NCBI GenBank assembly: GCA_031285525.1
Contig: JAITWB010000062.1
Span: 1-7,151, forward strand
Length of the DNA stretch: 7,151 bases
DNA from: Spirochaetaceae bacterium
Lineage (GTDB): Bacteria > Spirochaetota > Spirochaetia > Treponematales > Treponemataceae
Direction: 5' to 3'
The translations under genes were made by a program, and so were the position numbers. Shown piece after piece: positions 1 through 5,809 of the stretch. The notes under the pieces were generated by a model. The model was not told the DNA's origin and searched no databases. It saw only the letters and a program-made list of their open reading frames with translations. How positions within the stretch are numbered: position 1 is the stretch's first letter; the number at the start of each line of letters is the position of its first letter.

Positions 1-602
1 AAGGTGGTTCCCGCTTCCCTGTTTAACCGGAGCATGATCTCCAGTACTTCCCGGCCGGTCTTTGAATCCAGGTTCGCCGTGGGTTCGTCCGCAAGGATGA
101 TAGCCGGACGCTTTACCAGGGCTCGTGCGATGGCGACCCGCTGCTGCTGACCGCCGGACATCTCCTTGGGGCGGCGATCCTCCATCCCGTCAAGTCCTAC
201 CTCACTGAGTGCCGCAAGGGAACGCTCCCGGGCTTCCTTCTTATCCACCCCGAGGAGGGTCAGGGGAAAGGAGATATTTTCCATCACCGACAATACCGGT
301 ATTAGGTTATATGCCTGAAAGATGAAACCGATGCTGTTCCGCCTGAGCAGCGCCAGATCCTTTTTTGATGCCGAAGCGGTATCGAAGCCCGCCACGGTAA
401 TGGAACCTGAGGTGAGAGTATCGAGGCATCCTGCAAGGTGCAGAAAGGTTGACTTACCGCTCCCTGAGGGTCCCGCAATCGCCGAAAACTCCCCCTGTTC
501 AAAGTCGAGAGAAACACCCCGCAGGGCGTGTACGGTAATATCGTTCAGGGAGTAATCCTTGAACACATCCACTGCTTTTACCACAATCTGCTTTTCTTCC
601 AT
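1..602 (-). CDS. ABC transporter ATP-binding protein, LolD/MacB/FtsE-like (3' end outside window)
   Basis: Read from the minus strand: ATG at 602-600, 200 codons visible, then the window ends, so roughly the last 20-35 residues (including the H-loop) are missing. All other ATPase motifs are visible: Walker A GPSGSGKST at residues 44-52, Q-loop FIFQAYNLIP at 93-102, signature MSGGQQQRVAIARAL at 148-162, and Walker B IILADEPTANLDS at 168-180. The NLIPVLSVMENI segment after the Q-loop and the ADEPTANLD box are typical of the LolD/MacB/YtrE class, which pairs with MacB/FtsX-type permeases for lipoprotein or peptide export rather than import. A strong GGAGG (611-615) lies 8 nt before the ATG, and only 25 nt separate it from the stop of the SPFH gene, so it is the third gene of the gntR-SPFH operon. 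A permease gene is expected just beyond the left edge. The substrate cannot be inferred. Family is certain; subfamily is likely. Confidence 0.95.
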   Translation of the reverse strand, partial: MEEKQIVVKAVDVFKDYSLNDITVHALRGVSLDFEQGEFSAIAGPSGSGKSTFLHLAGCLDTLTSGSITVAGFDTASASKKDLALLRRNSIGFIFQAYNLIPVLSVMENISFPLTLLGVDKKEARERSLAALSEVGLDGMEDRRPKEMSGGQQQRVAIARALVKRPAIILADEPTANLDSKTGREVLEIMLRLNREAGTT

Positions 603-627
603 ATCAGTTTCCTCCATTACCAGTCTT

Positions 628-1626
628 CTACAATGTATCCGTATCCGCTTGAGTACTTTTCTTCTGTCTCAGCTCCGCCATTGCCTGAAGCCCGAAGATA
701 TCCTTTTCCCGGAGTTCCTCGGTGATGGAACTGGGAACCAGCATCATCGAGTTTCCAGCCTTGAGCCCTTCGTTCAGAATCGAGAGAATCTTGAGCTTCA
801 TCGCCGGTTCGTTCTCTGCATATATCTGCACCGCCTCTTCGAGTTTGCGGGCTATTTCGATTTCCGCTTCTGCAAGCAGTATCCGGCTCTTCTTCTCCCG
901 CTCCGCCTGGGCGAGACGGCTCAGGGAATCCTGCAGGGGCTCCGGTATCTGGATATCCGTAATCTCGATGTGCTGAACGGTAATTCCCCACTCGGTGGTC
1001 TTCCGGTCTACCTCTTCCTGTATCTGCCGTTCGATTACCTCTCCGTGTTCGAGGAAGGTAGAAAGGTCGTGGCTGCTTACGGCATTGCGGAGGGCGGTTT
1101 TTGATGAAAGGATGACCGCATCCTCATACTGCTGCACCTCGCATACTGCCTTCTCCGGATCCCAGACCAGCCAGAAGCAGAGGGCGTCCACAGTAACCGT
1201 GACGGAATCCTTGGTGAGCGTCTCCTGGGCGGAAAAATCGGTCACCCGTATCCGGATGTCCACCACTTGCGCTATCCGGTCTACCAGCGGAATCAGTGCG
1301 AAGAGACCCGGTCCCCGCACCCGATGGAACTTCCCAAACCGCAGGACGATGGCCCGCTCCCACTCTTCCAGCTTATGAATAGAAAGGGTTACCAGCGCTG
1401 CCAGAGCCGCACAGAAAAGGGCAAGAGCGATTTCGATGCCATTGAACCAGGGGTTTACCCAGAGTTTTCCCGTAAGGGTGAATACGGCGCAGAGGGCTGC
1501 GGTTGCAACCGCCGATGCAGTCAGGATACTATTCCTTTTTTTCTTCGCAAGCCCTCGCCGTAATGACTCCGGTGCCGATTTTGGGCCCCCCATGGACAGC
1601 GCCTGTCTGTGTTTGATCTCTTTCAT
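628..1626 (-). CDS. SPFH/Band 7 (slipin/stomatin-like) membrane protein
   Basis: 332 residues. A basic N-terminus (KKKR at 28-31) is followed by two hydrophobic segments at about 34-52 and 64-83, then the start of an SPFH domain (EEWERAIVLRFGKFHRVRGPG, about 87-107). The characteristic FALIPLVDRI and VDIRIRV stretches follow at 109-128. An E/A/R-rich helix at about 234-275 (AQAEREKKSRILLAEAEIEIA) is the usual oligomerising coiled-coil of slipins. Such proteins form ring or cage assemblies on the inner membrane and organise membrane domains or shield proteases. Here two membrane segments precede the domain, slightly more than the single hairpin of a minimal slipin. Its ATG overlaps the gntR stop (ATGA, 1623-1626) and has a strong AAGGAGGGAG (1634-1643), so translation is coupled. 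The usual partner NfeD is absent in view; instead an ABC ATPase follows after 25 nt. The role is inferred as envelope maintenance or support of the exporter. The family call is firm, the exact function unknown. Confidence 0.92.
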   Translation of the reverse strand: MKEIKHRQALSMGGPKSAPESLRRGLAKKKRNSILTASAVATAALCAVFTLTGKLWVNPWFNGIEIALALFCAALAALVTLSIHKLEEWERAIVLRFGKFHRVRGPGLFALIPLVDRIAQVVDIRIRVTDFSAQETLTKDSVTVTVDALCFWLVWDPEKAVCEVQQYEDAVILSSKTALRNAVSSHDLSTFLEHGEVIERQIQEEVDRKTTEWGITVQHIEITDIQIPEPLQDSLSRLAQAEREKKSRILLAEAEIEIARKLEEAVQIYAENEPAMKLKILSILNEGLKAGNSMMLVPSSITEELREKDIFGLQAMAELRQKKSTQADTDTL

Positions 1627-2030
1627 TTTCCATCTCCCTCCTTGTAGTCCTGAATGAGTGTCAGGATATCCTTCTGTGCAACCCCCAGTTCCGCCATCTC
1701 CTGCATGAACCGTCCCGTTATCTCCTGTATTCTCCTGTTCCGCTCATCGTCGGCGGCCTCAGGTCTCCGGTCTGAAATATAGGTACCGCTTCCCACTTGA
1801 GTGACCAGGATGCCCCGTATCTCCAGCTCTCCGTAGGCTTTGGCGATGGTGTTGGGATTAATCTTGAGTTCTACCGCCAGAGCCCGTATGGTGGGCAGCC
1901 TGTCCCCTGCCCTCATGCGCTCCGACAGGATGGCGTGTTCTATCTGCTGGATTATCTGCCGATAGATGGGTACCCCGTTTGCCGGTTCAAGGGAGAATGT
2001 TATTGTTTCTTCTAGATTTGTACTATTCAT
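1623..2030 (-). CDS. GntR-family transcriptional regulator, YtrA subfamily
   Basis: 135 residues, the short length typical of YtrA-type GntR regulators, which have a winged helix plus a small helical tail instead of a large ligand domain. The winged helix spans about residues 20-87: VPIYRQIIQQIEHAI, then RAGDRLPTIRALAVEL, the recognition segment KINPNTIAKAYGELE (56-70), and the wing GSGTYIS (80-86). The helical tail (about 94-131) is presumably for dimerisation. YtrA-type repressors are commonly first in operons with ABC transporters, as here (SPFH, then ABC ATPase). The ATG at 2030 follows the predicted -10 so closely that the mRNA would be essentially leaderless, and no Shine-Dalgarno precedes it. 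TTGTACTA/TAGTACAA repeats cover the promoter and start codon, which suggests autorepression of the whole operon. The inducer is unknown; in characterised relatives it is often a cell-envelope antibiotic or envelope stress. Confidence 0.93.
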   Translation of the reverse strand: MNSTNLEETITFSLEPANGVPIYRQIIQQIEHAILSERMRAGDRLPTIRALAVELKINPNTIAKAYGELEIRGILVTQVGSGTYISDRRPEAADDERNRRIQEITGRFMQEMAELGVAQKDILTLIQDYKEGDGK

Positions 2031-2067
2031 CTAGTACAATAATATATGAACTAGTACAATAAGTCAA
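2018..2067 (-). promoter_or_regulatory. gntR promoter with three operator half-sites overlapping the start codon
   Basis: On the minus strand a -35 TTGACT (2067-2062) and -10 TATTAT (2044-2039) are separated by exactly 17 nt. The expected start of transcription falls at about 2033-2030, on or just before the gntR ATG (2030-2028). The octamer TAGTACAA (plus strand) occurs at 2032-2039 and again at 2052-2059, a 20-bp period on one DNA face. Its reverse complement TTGTACTA is at 2018-2025, giving a perfect inverted repeat across the start codon (8-bp arms, 6-nt spacer). One copy lies between -35 and -10, and the others abut the -10 and start. This is the arrangement expected of an autorepressor operator. 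Binding by this GntR is inferred, not shown. Confidence 0.75.
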
Positions 2068-2134
2068 TCATAATATTCTGTTTTCTTCGGGATATTTATT
2101 CCGTGCCATGAACCTGGTATGGGGATATATCAAG
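2068..2134 (-). pseudogene. Relic of a second tetR 5' region (promoter fragment plus first nine codons)
   Basis: Plus-strand bases 2081-2110 match 5781-5810, the first codons of the intact tetR, at 28 of 30 positions. Bases 2114-2134 match 5870-5890, its -35 region, at 19 of 21. The 59 bases in between at the intact locus (5811-5869: operator, -10, Shine-Dalgarno and hairpin) are replaced here by only three bases. On the minus strand the relic opens with ATG at 2109 and reads MARNKYPEE, identical to the intact TetR, then diverges to NRIL and stops at TGA (2070-2068). It is therefore a degenerate duplicate or rearrangement scar, not a working gene. It abuts the gntR promoter on its left. Whether it came from this tetR or from a paralogue elsewhere in the genome cannot be told from the window. 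Confidence 0.8.
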
Positions 2135-2160
2135 ACGCTTCGCTGTTATCTATACGATGA

Positions 2161-3060
2161 CTACAACGCTTCTATTTCTTCAATCGACAAACCAGTAACC
2201 TGCACTATTTGATCAACAGTCATTCCGAGTACTTTCAACTTCTTGGCAATTTCCTGCTTTTCTTCAGTCCGACCTATCTGCATTCCCTCAGCTTTGCCTC
2301 TCTGTTCCCCTTCCCATTCCGCCGACTCATACGCACTCGCATGTATCCGCTCTGCTTTCACATAGGCATCATATTCTATTCTTTCAGCCTTACTCATCGT
2401 CTCAAGGGATAACTTCTCTCCTGCTTCGTTGAGCCCCGCTGCGGTAAAACTTGTTTTTACCGTTGAGTTCTTAAAGAAATATACCCACTCATCAAACTTA
2501 TCCGCAATTTCTTCGTCAAATCGGTTGGGATATATCAAATAGTACTCAGGAAATATCTCTCCTGCACCTCTTTTTTCCATTTCCTGCTTATGCTGGGGTA
2601 AATATTTCCGTTCTTTATCAGACAACAAAAGGGTCTCTTTATTATGCAAACCTTTAAACTCAGTTTGTCCGTGATACATATAGTCAGAGCCTTTTCCCAG
2701 CTCAAAGTACACTATATCAATGGAATACACTTTTTTGATGTTTCCGTATTTGTTATTCTTCGATAATTGCTCCACTATCGTTTTACTGGTTCCAAACAGC
2801 ATCCGATGAAAAAAGTCACTTTCCAAACTTGCCTGTATCTCAAATATCGCTATTTCACCGCCGTTTATCTTTGCTTTTACATCCAGTTTGTTGGATTTCC
2901 CGTCCTTATTATCCCGATTACTCTCACTTTCCAGCAATTCCTCGACGATGATATCCTGTTTTAACAACTCACTGAGCAACCCGCTCAATACACCAAAATT
3001 CGCCTTGTTACGGAGTACATCCTTCATGGCATAATCAAACGACATTAATGTTCTTTCCAT
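2161..3060 (-). CDS. Rpn family recombination-promoting nuclease / PD-(D/E)XK transposase-like protein (PDDEXK_2)
   Basis: 299 residues, the normal length for this family. The N-terminus MSFDYAMKDVLRNK carries the conserved Asp (D14), followed by a helical region (LSGLLSELL). The nuclease core is LDVKAKINGGEIAIFEIQA at 59-77: D60 on one strand, and E74 with Q76 in place of the usual Lys (the E-x-Q form typical of Rpn proteins). The segment SDFFHRMLFGTSKTIVEQL (80-98) is the family's conserved arm. The charged C-terminal tail (about 250-299) with GKAEGMQIGRTEEKQEIAKK and a VTGLSIEEIEAL end is the usual Rpn tail. Related E. coli Rpn proteins (RpnA) are DNA endonucleases that raise RecA-independent recombination. 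Shine-Dalgarno GAGG at 3067-3070, six nt before ATG. The gene is clearly more AT-rich than the operons on either side, suggesting an accessory, horizontally moved gene. No flanking terminal inverted repeats are visible. Confidence 0.92.
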   Translation of the reverse strand: MERTLMSFDYAMKDVLRNKANFGVLSGLLSELLKQDIIVEELLESESNRDNKDGKSNKLDVKAKINGGEIAIFEIQASLESDFFHRMLFGTSKTIVEQLSKNNKYGNIKKVYSIDIVYFELGKGSDYMYHGQTEFKGLHNKETLLLSDKERKYLPQHKQEMEKRGAGEIFPEYYLIYPNRFDEEIADKFDEWVYFFKNSTVKTSFTAAGLNEAGEKLSLETMSKAERIEYDAYVKAERIHASAYESAEWEGEQRGKAEGMQIGRTEEKQEIAKKLKVLGMTVDQIVQVTGLSIEEIEAL

Positions 3061-3064
3061 AGTT

Positions 3065-3097
3065 AACCTCGTTTATTCGTGGCGAGGGTTTTAACCC
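3065..3097 (-). promoter_or_regulatory. Structured Rpn leader: two mutually exclusive stems, one hiding the Shine-Dalgarno
   Basis: In the mRNA sense, AACCCTCG (3090-3083) can pair with CGAGGTT (3071-3065), which contains the GAGG ribosome-binding site of the Rpn gene, across an 11-nt loop and with one bulged base. The same AACCC can instead pair with GGGTT (3097-3093) immediately upstream, which would free the ribosome-binding site; that alternative has a very tight loop. The pairing potential is read directly from the bases. Regulation by it is inference. Confidence 0.35.
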
Positions 3098-3119
3098 GAG
3101 TCCAACCACCTTATGAGAA

Positions 3120-3140
3120 CAACAACAGATACTGTTGTTG
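3120..3140 (-). repeat. Inverted repeat in the Rpn leader
   Basis: A perfect 9-bp inverted repeat (CAACAACAG / CTGTTGTTG) with a 3-nt centre. It lies inside the predicted Rpn leader and would form a hairpin in RNA. It is not followed by a run of T on the minus strand, so it does not look like an intrinsic terminator. It may stabilise the leader or be a protein-binding site; nothing decides between them. Confidence 0.5.
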
Positions 3141-3179
3141 ATTGATATTTCTATGATGTCCCATACTTCTGTATTTTCA

Positions 3180-3208
3180 AGTGTATACCTCTATCGGGAG
3201 TTTGTCAA
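3180..3208 (-). promoter_or_regulatory. Promoter for the Rpn nuclease gene
   Basis: On the minus strand a perfect -35 TTGACA (3208-3203), a 17-nt spacer and a -10-like TACACT (3185-3180, four of six consensus bases). Transcription would start near 3173, leaving a leader of about 110 nt before the ATG at 3060. It lies about 50 nt beyond the stop of the small exported-protein ORF, and I see no terminator in between, so read-through from the ligase transcript is also possible. Confidence 0.55.
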
Positions 3209-3254
3209 ACATCTATTTCCTTTGACATAACGCAGACAGCAAACAGAAAAAACG

Positions 3255-3356
3255 CTACCGGCATCCACACTGCTTCCACAATTCCGTAGTCAAATCCTGT
3301 GCAGCAAGGCTACACATAAGAAACAACAAAGATATTAATACTATCCATTTTTTCAT
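3255..3356 (-). CDS. Tiny ORF with a signal peptide, coupled to the ligase; probably a frameshifted or truncated exported-protein gene
   Basis: 33 codons. The ATG at 3356 overlaps the TGA of the acyl-CoA ligase gene (ATGA, 3353-3356), and a strong AGGAGG-type site (GGAGG at 3364-3368) sits 7 nt upstream, so initiation is well supported. The product begins MKKW, continues with a hydrophobic core IVLISLLFLMCSLA and ends a likely Sec signal peptide at about LAAQ (residue 20). Only DLTTELWKQCGCR follows before a TAG. In a neighbouring frame, starting over the same bases as DLTT, the sequence reads FDYGIVEAVWMPVAFF and then LFAVCVMSKEIDV before TGA, a plausible protein-like hydrophobic stretch. 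A one-base loss near 3290-3300 could therefore have split a gene of about 49 codons; alternatively this is the 5' stub of a larger deleted gene. No family recognised. Confidence 0.5.
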   Translation of the reverse strand: MKKWIVLISLLFLMCSLAAQDLTTELWKQCGCR

Positions 3357-5023
3357 ACACATTCCTCCTGTCCCAGGTTATAGAGATAGCGTTTTATCTT
3401 CTGGCTTGCGGTTTTTTCAAAGCTCTCGACGGTTTCTACACGGCCGACCTTGGAGAAACGGTTTACGTTCTGGTTTACGAAAAACTGTATCTCGTTGAGG
3501 ATTTCCTCTTGCTTGTACTGGAATCCATCCTTCATGTTACTGACCATGAGCTGCACTAGGGCTACGAGTCCTTTGGCATCCTCTACGACCAGAGATTCAT
3601 TGACCAGCGGGTGTTGGTTGAGGATGAATTCGATATCCTCAGGGTAGATATTCTCACCTGAGGAGCCGAGGATCATATTCTTGAGCCGTCCCTTGAGAGC
3701 GAGATACCCTTTTTGGTCGAACATCCCCAGGTCGCCGGTCTTAAAACAAAAGCATTTACCGTCAGGATCCGGTTCGGTAAAAACCGATGCGGTCAGATCG
3801 GGACTGCGATAATAGCCTTTCATCACATTGTCACCCCGGCAGGCGACTTCTCCTATTCCAGTCTTGGGGTCAGGATCGAGGATCTGCACTTCCACACCCT
3901 GAACGGCAGGTCCTATCGTACCGACCCGTGTTTTGCGGGGGCTGCATCCGGCGATAAGGGGAGAGGTCTCGGTGAGTCCATAGCCGACGGCATAGGGAAA
4001 CTTTGCGTCCTTGAGGAACTGTTCCACCACCGGGTCAAGCTTTGCCCCGCCGATACCGAAAAACTTGATACGAGAGCCGAAGGTCTTCTTGAGGGACTTT
4101 CCTGCAATACGATGGAGCAGTTTCTGTATAGGTCTGACGGCATAGATCTTTTTCATGAACGCCGTTTTGGTAAAGGTAGGAATAATCTTGTTCTTGTAGA
4201 TCTTTTCCATAATGAGAGGAACGCTGAGCATGATGGTAGGGCGGATCTTCGCCATCGCCGGAAGCAGCGTGGTAACCGTCGGCGGCTTGTCCAGATAAAA
4301 AACACAGCTGCCGTTCAAAAACTGAAGCACAAACCCGATGGTAAACTCGTACACATGGGAAAGAGGCAAAAACGAAAGGTGAACATCGAATTTATTCACC
4401 CGATGGACACTCTGGCATGAAATAGCGGAAAATATCAGGTTCTTGTGGGAGAGCTCCACACCCTTGGGACGCCCGGTGGTTCCTGAGGTGTAAATAATCG
4501 AAGCGGTGTCCTCTTCAGCAATCTCAACAGGAACATCGGAAGTACTTGTCTCCGTAGGAGAACTCTCTCCGGGAGTGCTCCTTTCAGGAGTACCCCGAAG
4601 TACTGAAAAATCTTCCATTTTAATGACAAACGAAAGTACATCCTCGGGCAGTCCCTTCACTTTTTCATAGAGCTTTGCAGAGACGATCATCCCCGAAACA
4701 TCTGCGTGTCTCAGGATAGCTTCTATTTCATTCCCGGAAAAATCAGGAAGCAAAGGAACCCCAATCCCTCCGTTGTTCACAATCGAAAAGAAAGAAACAC
4801 CCCAATTGGGCATACTGGTACTCAGGATAGCGATCTTACTGCCTTTACCTGAGCCGAAACGCCGCAGGAGGGCAGAGAAATCAGCAACCTGCTGTTCAAT
4901 CTGAGCATAGGTAAGAGGCTCTCCGTTCACCATGGACAGAGCATTCAGGTCTGAAAATTGAGTGATGCTGTTTTGAAAAAGCGCCGGAAAGGTATACCGG
5001 CCAATCTCTTTAATCGTCTGCAT
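3353..5023 (-). CDS. AMP-binding long-chain fatty acid-CoA ligase-like enzyme
   Basis: 556 residues, normal for an acyl-CoA synthetase. It would activate a carboxylic acid (probably a fatty acid) with ATP to an acyl-AMP and then a thioester. Visible motifs: the phosphate-binding loop YTSGTTGRPKG at 178-188, the substrate-side motif GYGLTETSP at 347-355, TGDLG at 429-433, the hinge KGRLKNMI with Arg446 and the following GSSGENIYPEDIE (453-465), and the C-terminal lysine motif TASQKIKR at 538-545 (K542 or K544), where Gln replaces the usual Gly. Residues 143-165 form a Ser/Thr/Pro/Glu-rich linker just before the phosphate loop. The start ATG at 5023 has a G-rich AAAGGGGGG (5029-5037) 5 nt upstream. 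It is preceded by its own palindromic promoter and tetR, and followed by the coupled small exported ORF. A long-chain substrate is inferred from sequence style; a long-chain acyl-ACP ligase role is an alternative. Confidence 0.93.
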   Translation of the reverse strand: MQTIKEIGRYTFPALFQNSITQFSDLNALSMVNGEPLTYAQIEQQVADFSALLRRFGSGKGSKIAILSTSMPNWGVSFFSIVNNGGIGVPLLPDFSGNEIEAILRHADVSGMIVSAKLYEKVKGLPEDVLSFVIKMEDFSVLRGTPERSTPGESSPTETSTSDVPVEIAEEDTASIIYTSGTTGRPKGVELSHKNLIFSAISCQSVHRVNKFDVHLSFLPLSHVYEFTIGFVLQFLNGSCVFYLDKPPTVTTLLPAMAKIRPTIMLSVPLIMEKIYKNKIIPTFTKTAFMKKIYAVRPIQKLLHRIAGKSLKKTFGSRIKFFGIGGAKLDPVVEQFLKDAKFPYAVGYGLTETSPLIAGCSPRKTRVGTIGPAVQGVEVQILDPDPKTGIGEVACRGDNVMKGYYRSPDLTASVFTEPDPDGKCFCFKTGDLGMFDQKGYLALKGRLKNMILGSSGENIYPEDIEFILNQHPLVNESLVVEDAKGLVALVQLMVSNMKDGFQYKQEEILNEIQFFVNQNVNRFSKVGRVETVESFEKTASQKIKRYLYNLGQEECV

Positions 5024-5060
5024 ATAATCCCCCCTTTATTCCTCTTTGCTACTTTCTCCC

Positions 5061-5103
5061 TTACCCATTATACATACCGTCAGTTGGTATGTATAATGGG
5101 TAA
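5061..5103 (-). promoter_or_regulatory. Ligase promoter contained in a perfect 18-bp inverted repeat (TetR operator)
   Basis: Left arm 5061-5078 (TTACCCATTATACATACC) and right arm 5086-5103 are perfect reverse complements, with spacer GTCAGTT. On the minus strand TATACA (5095-5090), 17 nt, TATAAT (5072-5067) forms a promoter for the ligase about 40 nt upstream of its ATG. Because the element is symmetric, the same TATACA-17-TATAAT also occurs on the plus strand (5069-5074 and 5092-5097), pointing into the tetR 3' end. The inner half-sites ATTATACATACC and GGTATGTATAA also occur at the tetR promoter with a 3-nt rather than 7-nt spacer, so regulation by the adjacent TetR is strongly suggested though not proven. 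Confidence 0.85.
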
Positions 5104-5128
5104 AAAATATGAAAACCCAAGGTTTTCA
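5102..5128 (-). terminator. Intrinsic terminator after tetR
   Basis: In the minus-strand transcript, TGAAAACC / GGTTTTCA (5128-5121 with 5117-5110) forms an 8-bp stem with a 3-nt loop, followed at once by TA and a run of six T (5107-5102). It begins about 22 nt after the tetR stop codon. Only three of the stem pairs are G-C, so the stem is of moderate strength. Its T-run touches the edge of the ligase operator, so tetR transcription should end just before the ligase promoter, making the two transcripts separate. Confidence 0.7.
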
Positions 5129-5149
5129 AAAGCCGATGCTTTCATTTCT

Positions 5150-5809
5150 CTATTCATCTTTCTTTGCCGCAGATATGTTCCACAATTCCATAAACCTTTG
5201 TATTAAAGGGCTGTCCATAACATCAAGACCGAATCTCCGCAGGAACTCGCAAAAAAAGAGACCCTTCCGCCGGAGCTGCTCCTCTGTCGAAGAAAAAATC
5301 AGGGGGTTCAGCCATATATCAGAGAGCATCAGCAGCGCTTCCGCCAGTTCTTCGGGGTATTCCGTCTGGATCGAACCATCTGCCACACCAGCTTCCAATA
5401 TGGGCTTAACATAGTTAGGAGCCGCATTCTCAATGGTTGACAGTAACTGGGCAACAAGCAGTTTGCTGTTATTAAGGATATTTGGCGCCATTGCCGTCAT
5501 GTATACATTCAGAGGATTTTCAAAAGAATATTCCATTAATTTCCGCAACTTTTCAAGTCCCGTTATCCCCTTTTCATCCCGTATCCGCCTGCGCTGCTCC
5601 TCTGACATTTTGGAAGCTTCTATAATCCCTGCCAGCAGGATATCCTCCTTTGACTTAAAGTGATGGTATATCGCTCCTTTGGAGAGCCCTCCCAGTTCAT
5701 CGATAATGTCCTGAATCGAGGTATGTTCATAGCCTTTTTCGATAAACAGGCGCATGGAGACTGCGAGTATTTTTTCTACTGTTTCTTCGGGATACTTATT
5801 CCGTGCCAT
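5150..5809 (-). CDS. TetR/AcrR-family transcriptional regulator
   Basis: 219 residues from the ATG at 5809. The N-terminal helix-turn-helix domain is unmistakable: ETVEKILAVSMRLFIEKGYE (9-28), then TSIQDIIDELGGLSKGAIYHHF with the recognition helix at about 41-51 and the KSKEDIL box (52-58). The rest (about 60-219) is an all-helical ligand and dimerisation domain with no recognised signature. An in-frame TTG at 5833 would add eight residues (227 in all), but AAGGAG lies only 2 nt before that TTG, too close. The MARNKYPEE start is also the part conserved in the relic at 2081-2109, so I prefer the ATG. The gene has its own promoter with an overlapping operator and its own terminator, and sits just upstream of the ligase, whose promoter bears matching half-sites. 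It is therefore likely an autorepressor of itself and the ligase, sensing a fatty acid or acyl-CoA (inference). Confidence 0.93.
   Translation of the reverse strand: MARNKYPEETVEKILAVSMRLFIEKGYEHTSIQDIIDELGGLSKGAIYHHFKSKEDILLAGIIEASKMSEEQRRRIRDEKGITGLEKLRKLMEYSFENPLNVYMTAMAPNILNNSKLLVAQLLSTIENAAPNYVKPILEAGVADGSIQTEYPEELAEALLMLSDIWLNPLIFSSTEEQLRRKGLFFCEFLRRFGLDVMDSPLIQRFMELWNISAAKKDE

Noticed and set aside
559..1104. Plus-strand open frame of 181 codons opposite the SPFH gene
   Set aside because: Shadow of the SPFH coding region; composition and lack of motifs argue against a real protein.
3080..3110. tRNA T-arm-like sequence (GGTTAAAACC flanked by partial stem) in the Rpn leader, suggesting an att site or tRNA end
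   Set aside because: The outer stem bases do not pair, there is no acceptor stem or CCA, and no matching copy elsewhere in the window.
3240..3262. Possible terminator after the small exported ORF (run of six T on the minus strand at 3251-3246)
   Set aside because: No stable GC-rich stem precedes the T-run, so it is not counted as an intrinsic terminator.
3713..4420. Long plus-strand open frame (235 codons) opposite the ligase gene
   Set aside because: It lies entirely within the well-supported AMP-binding gene, has no recognisable domain and no convincing ribosome site; it is a shadow frame of a GC-rich gene.
5109..5414. Plus-strand frame of 101 codons starting just after the symmetric promoter, opposite tetR
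   Set aside because: Tempting because the plus-strand promoter points into it, but its peptide has no protein-like features and it mirrors tetR codons; any transcript there is better viewed as antisense RNA.
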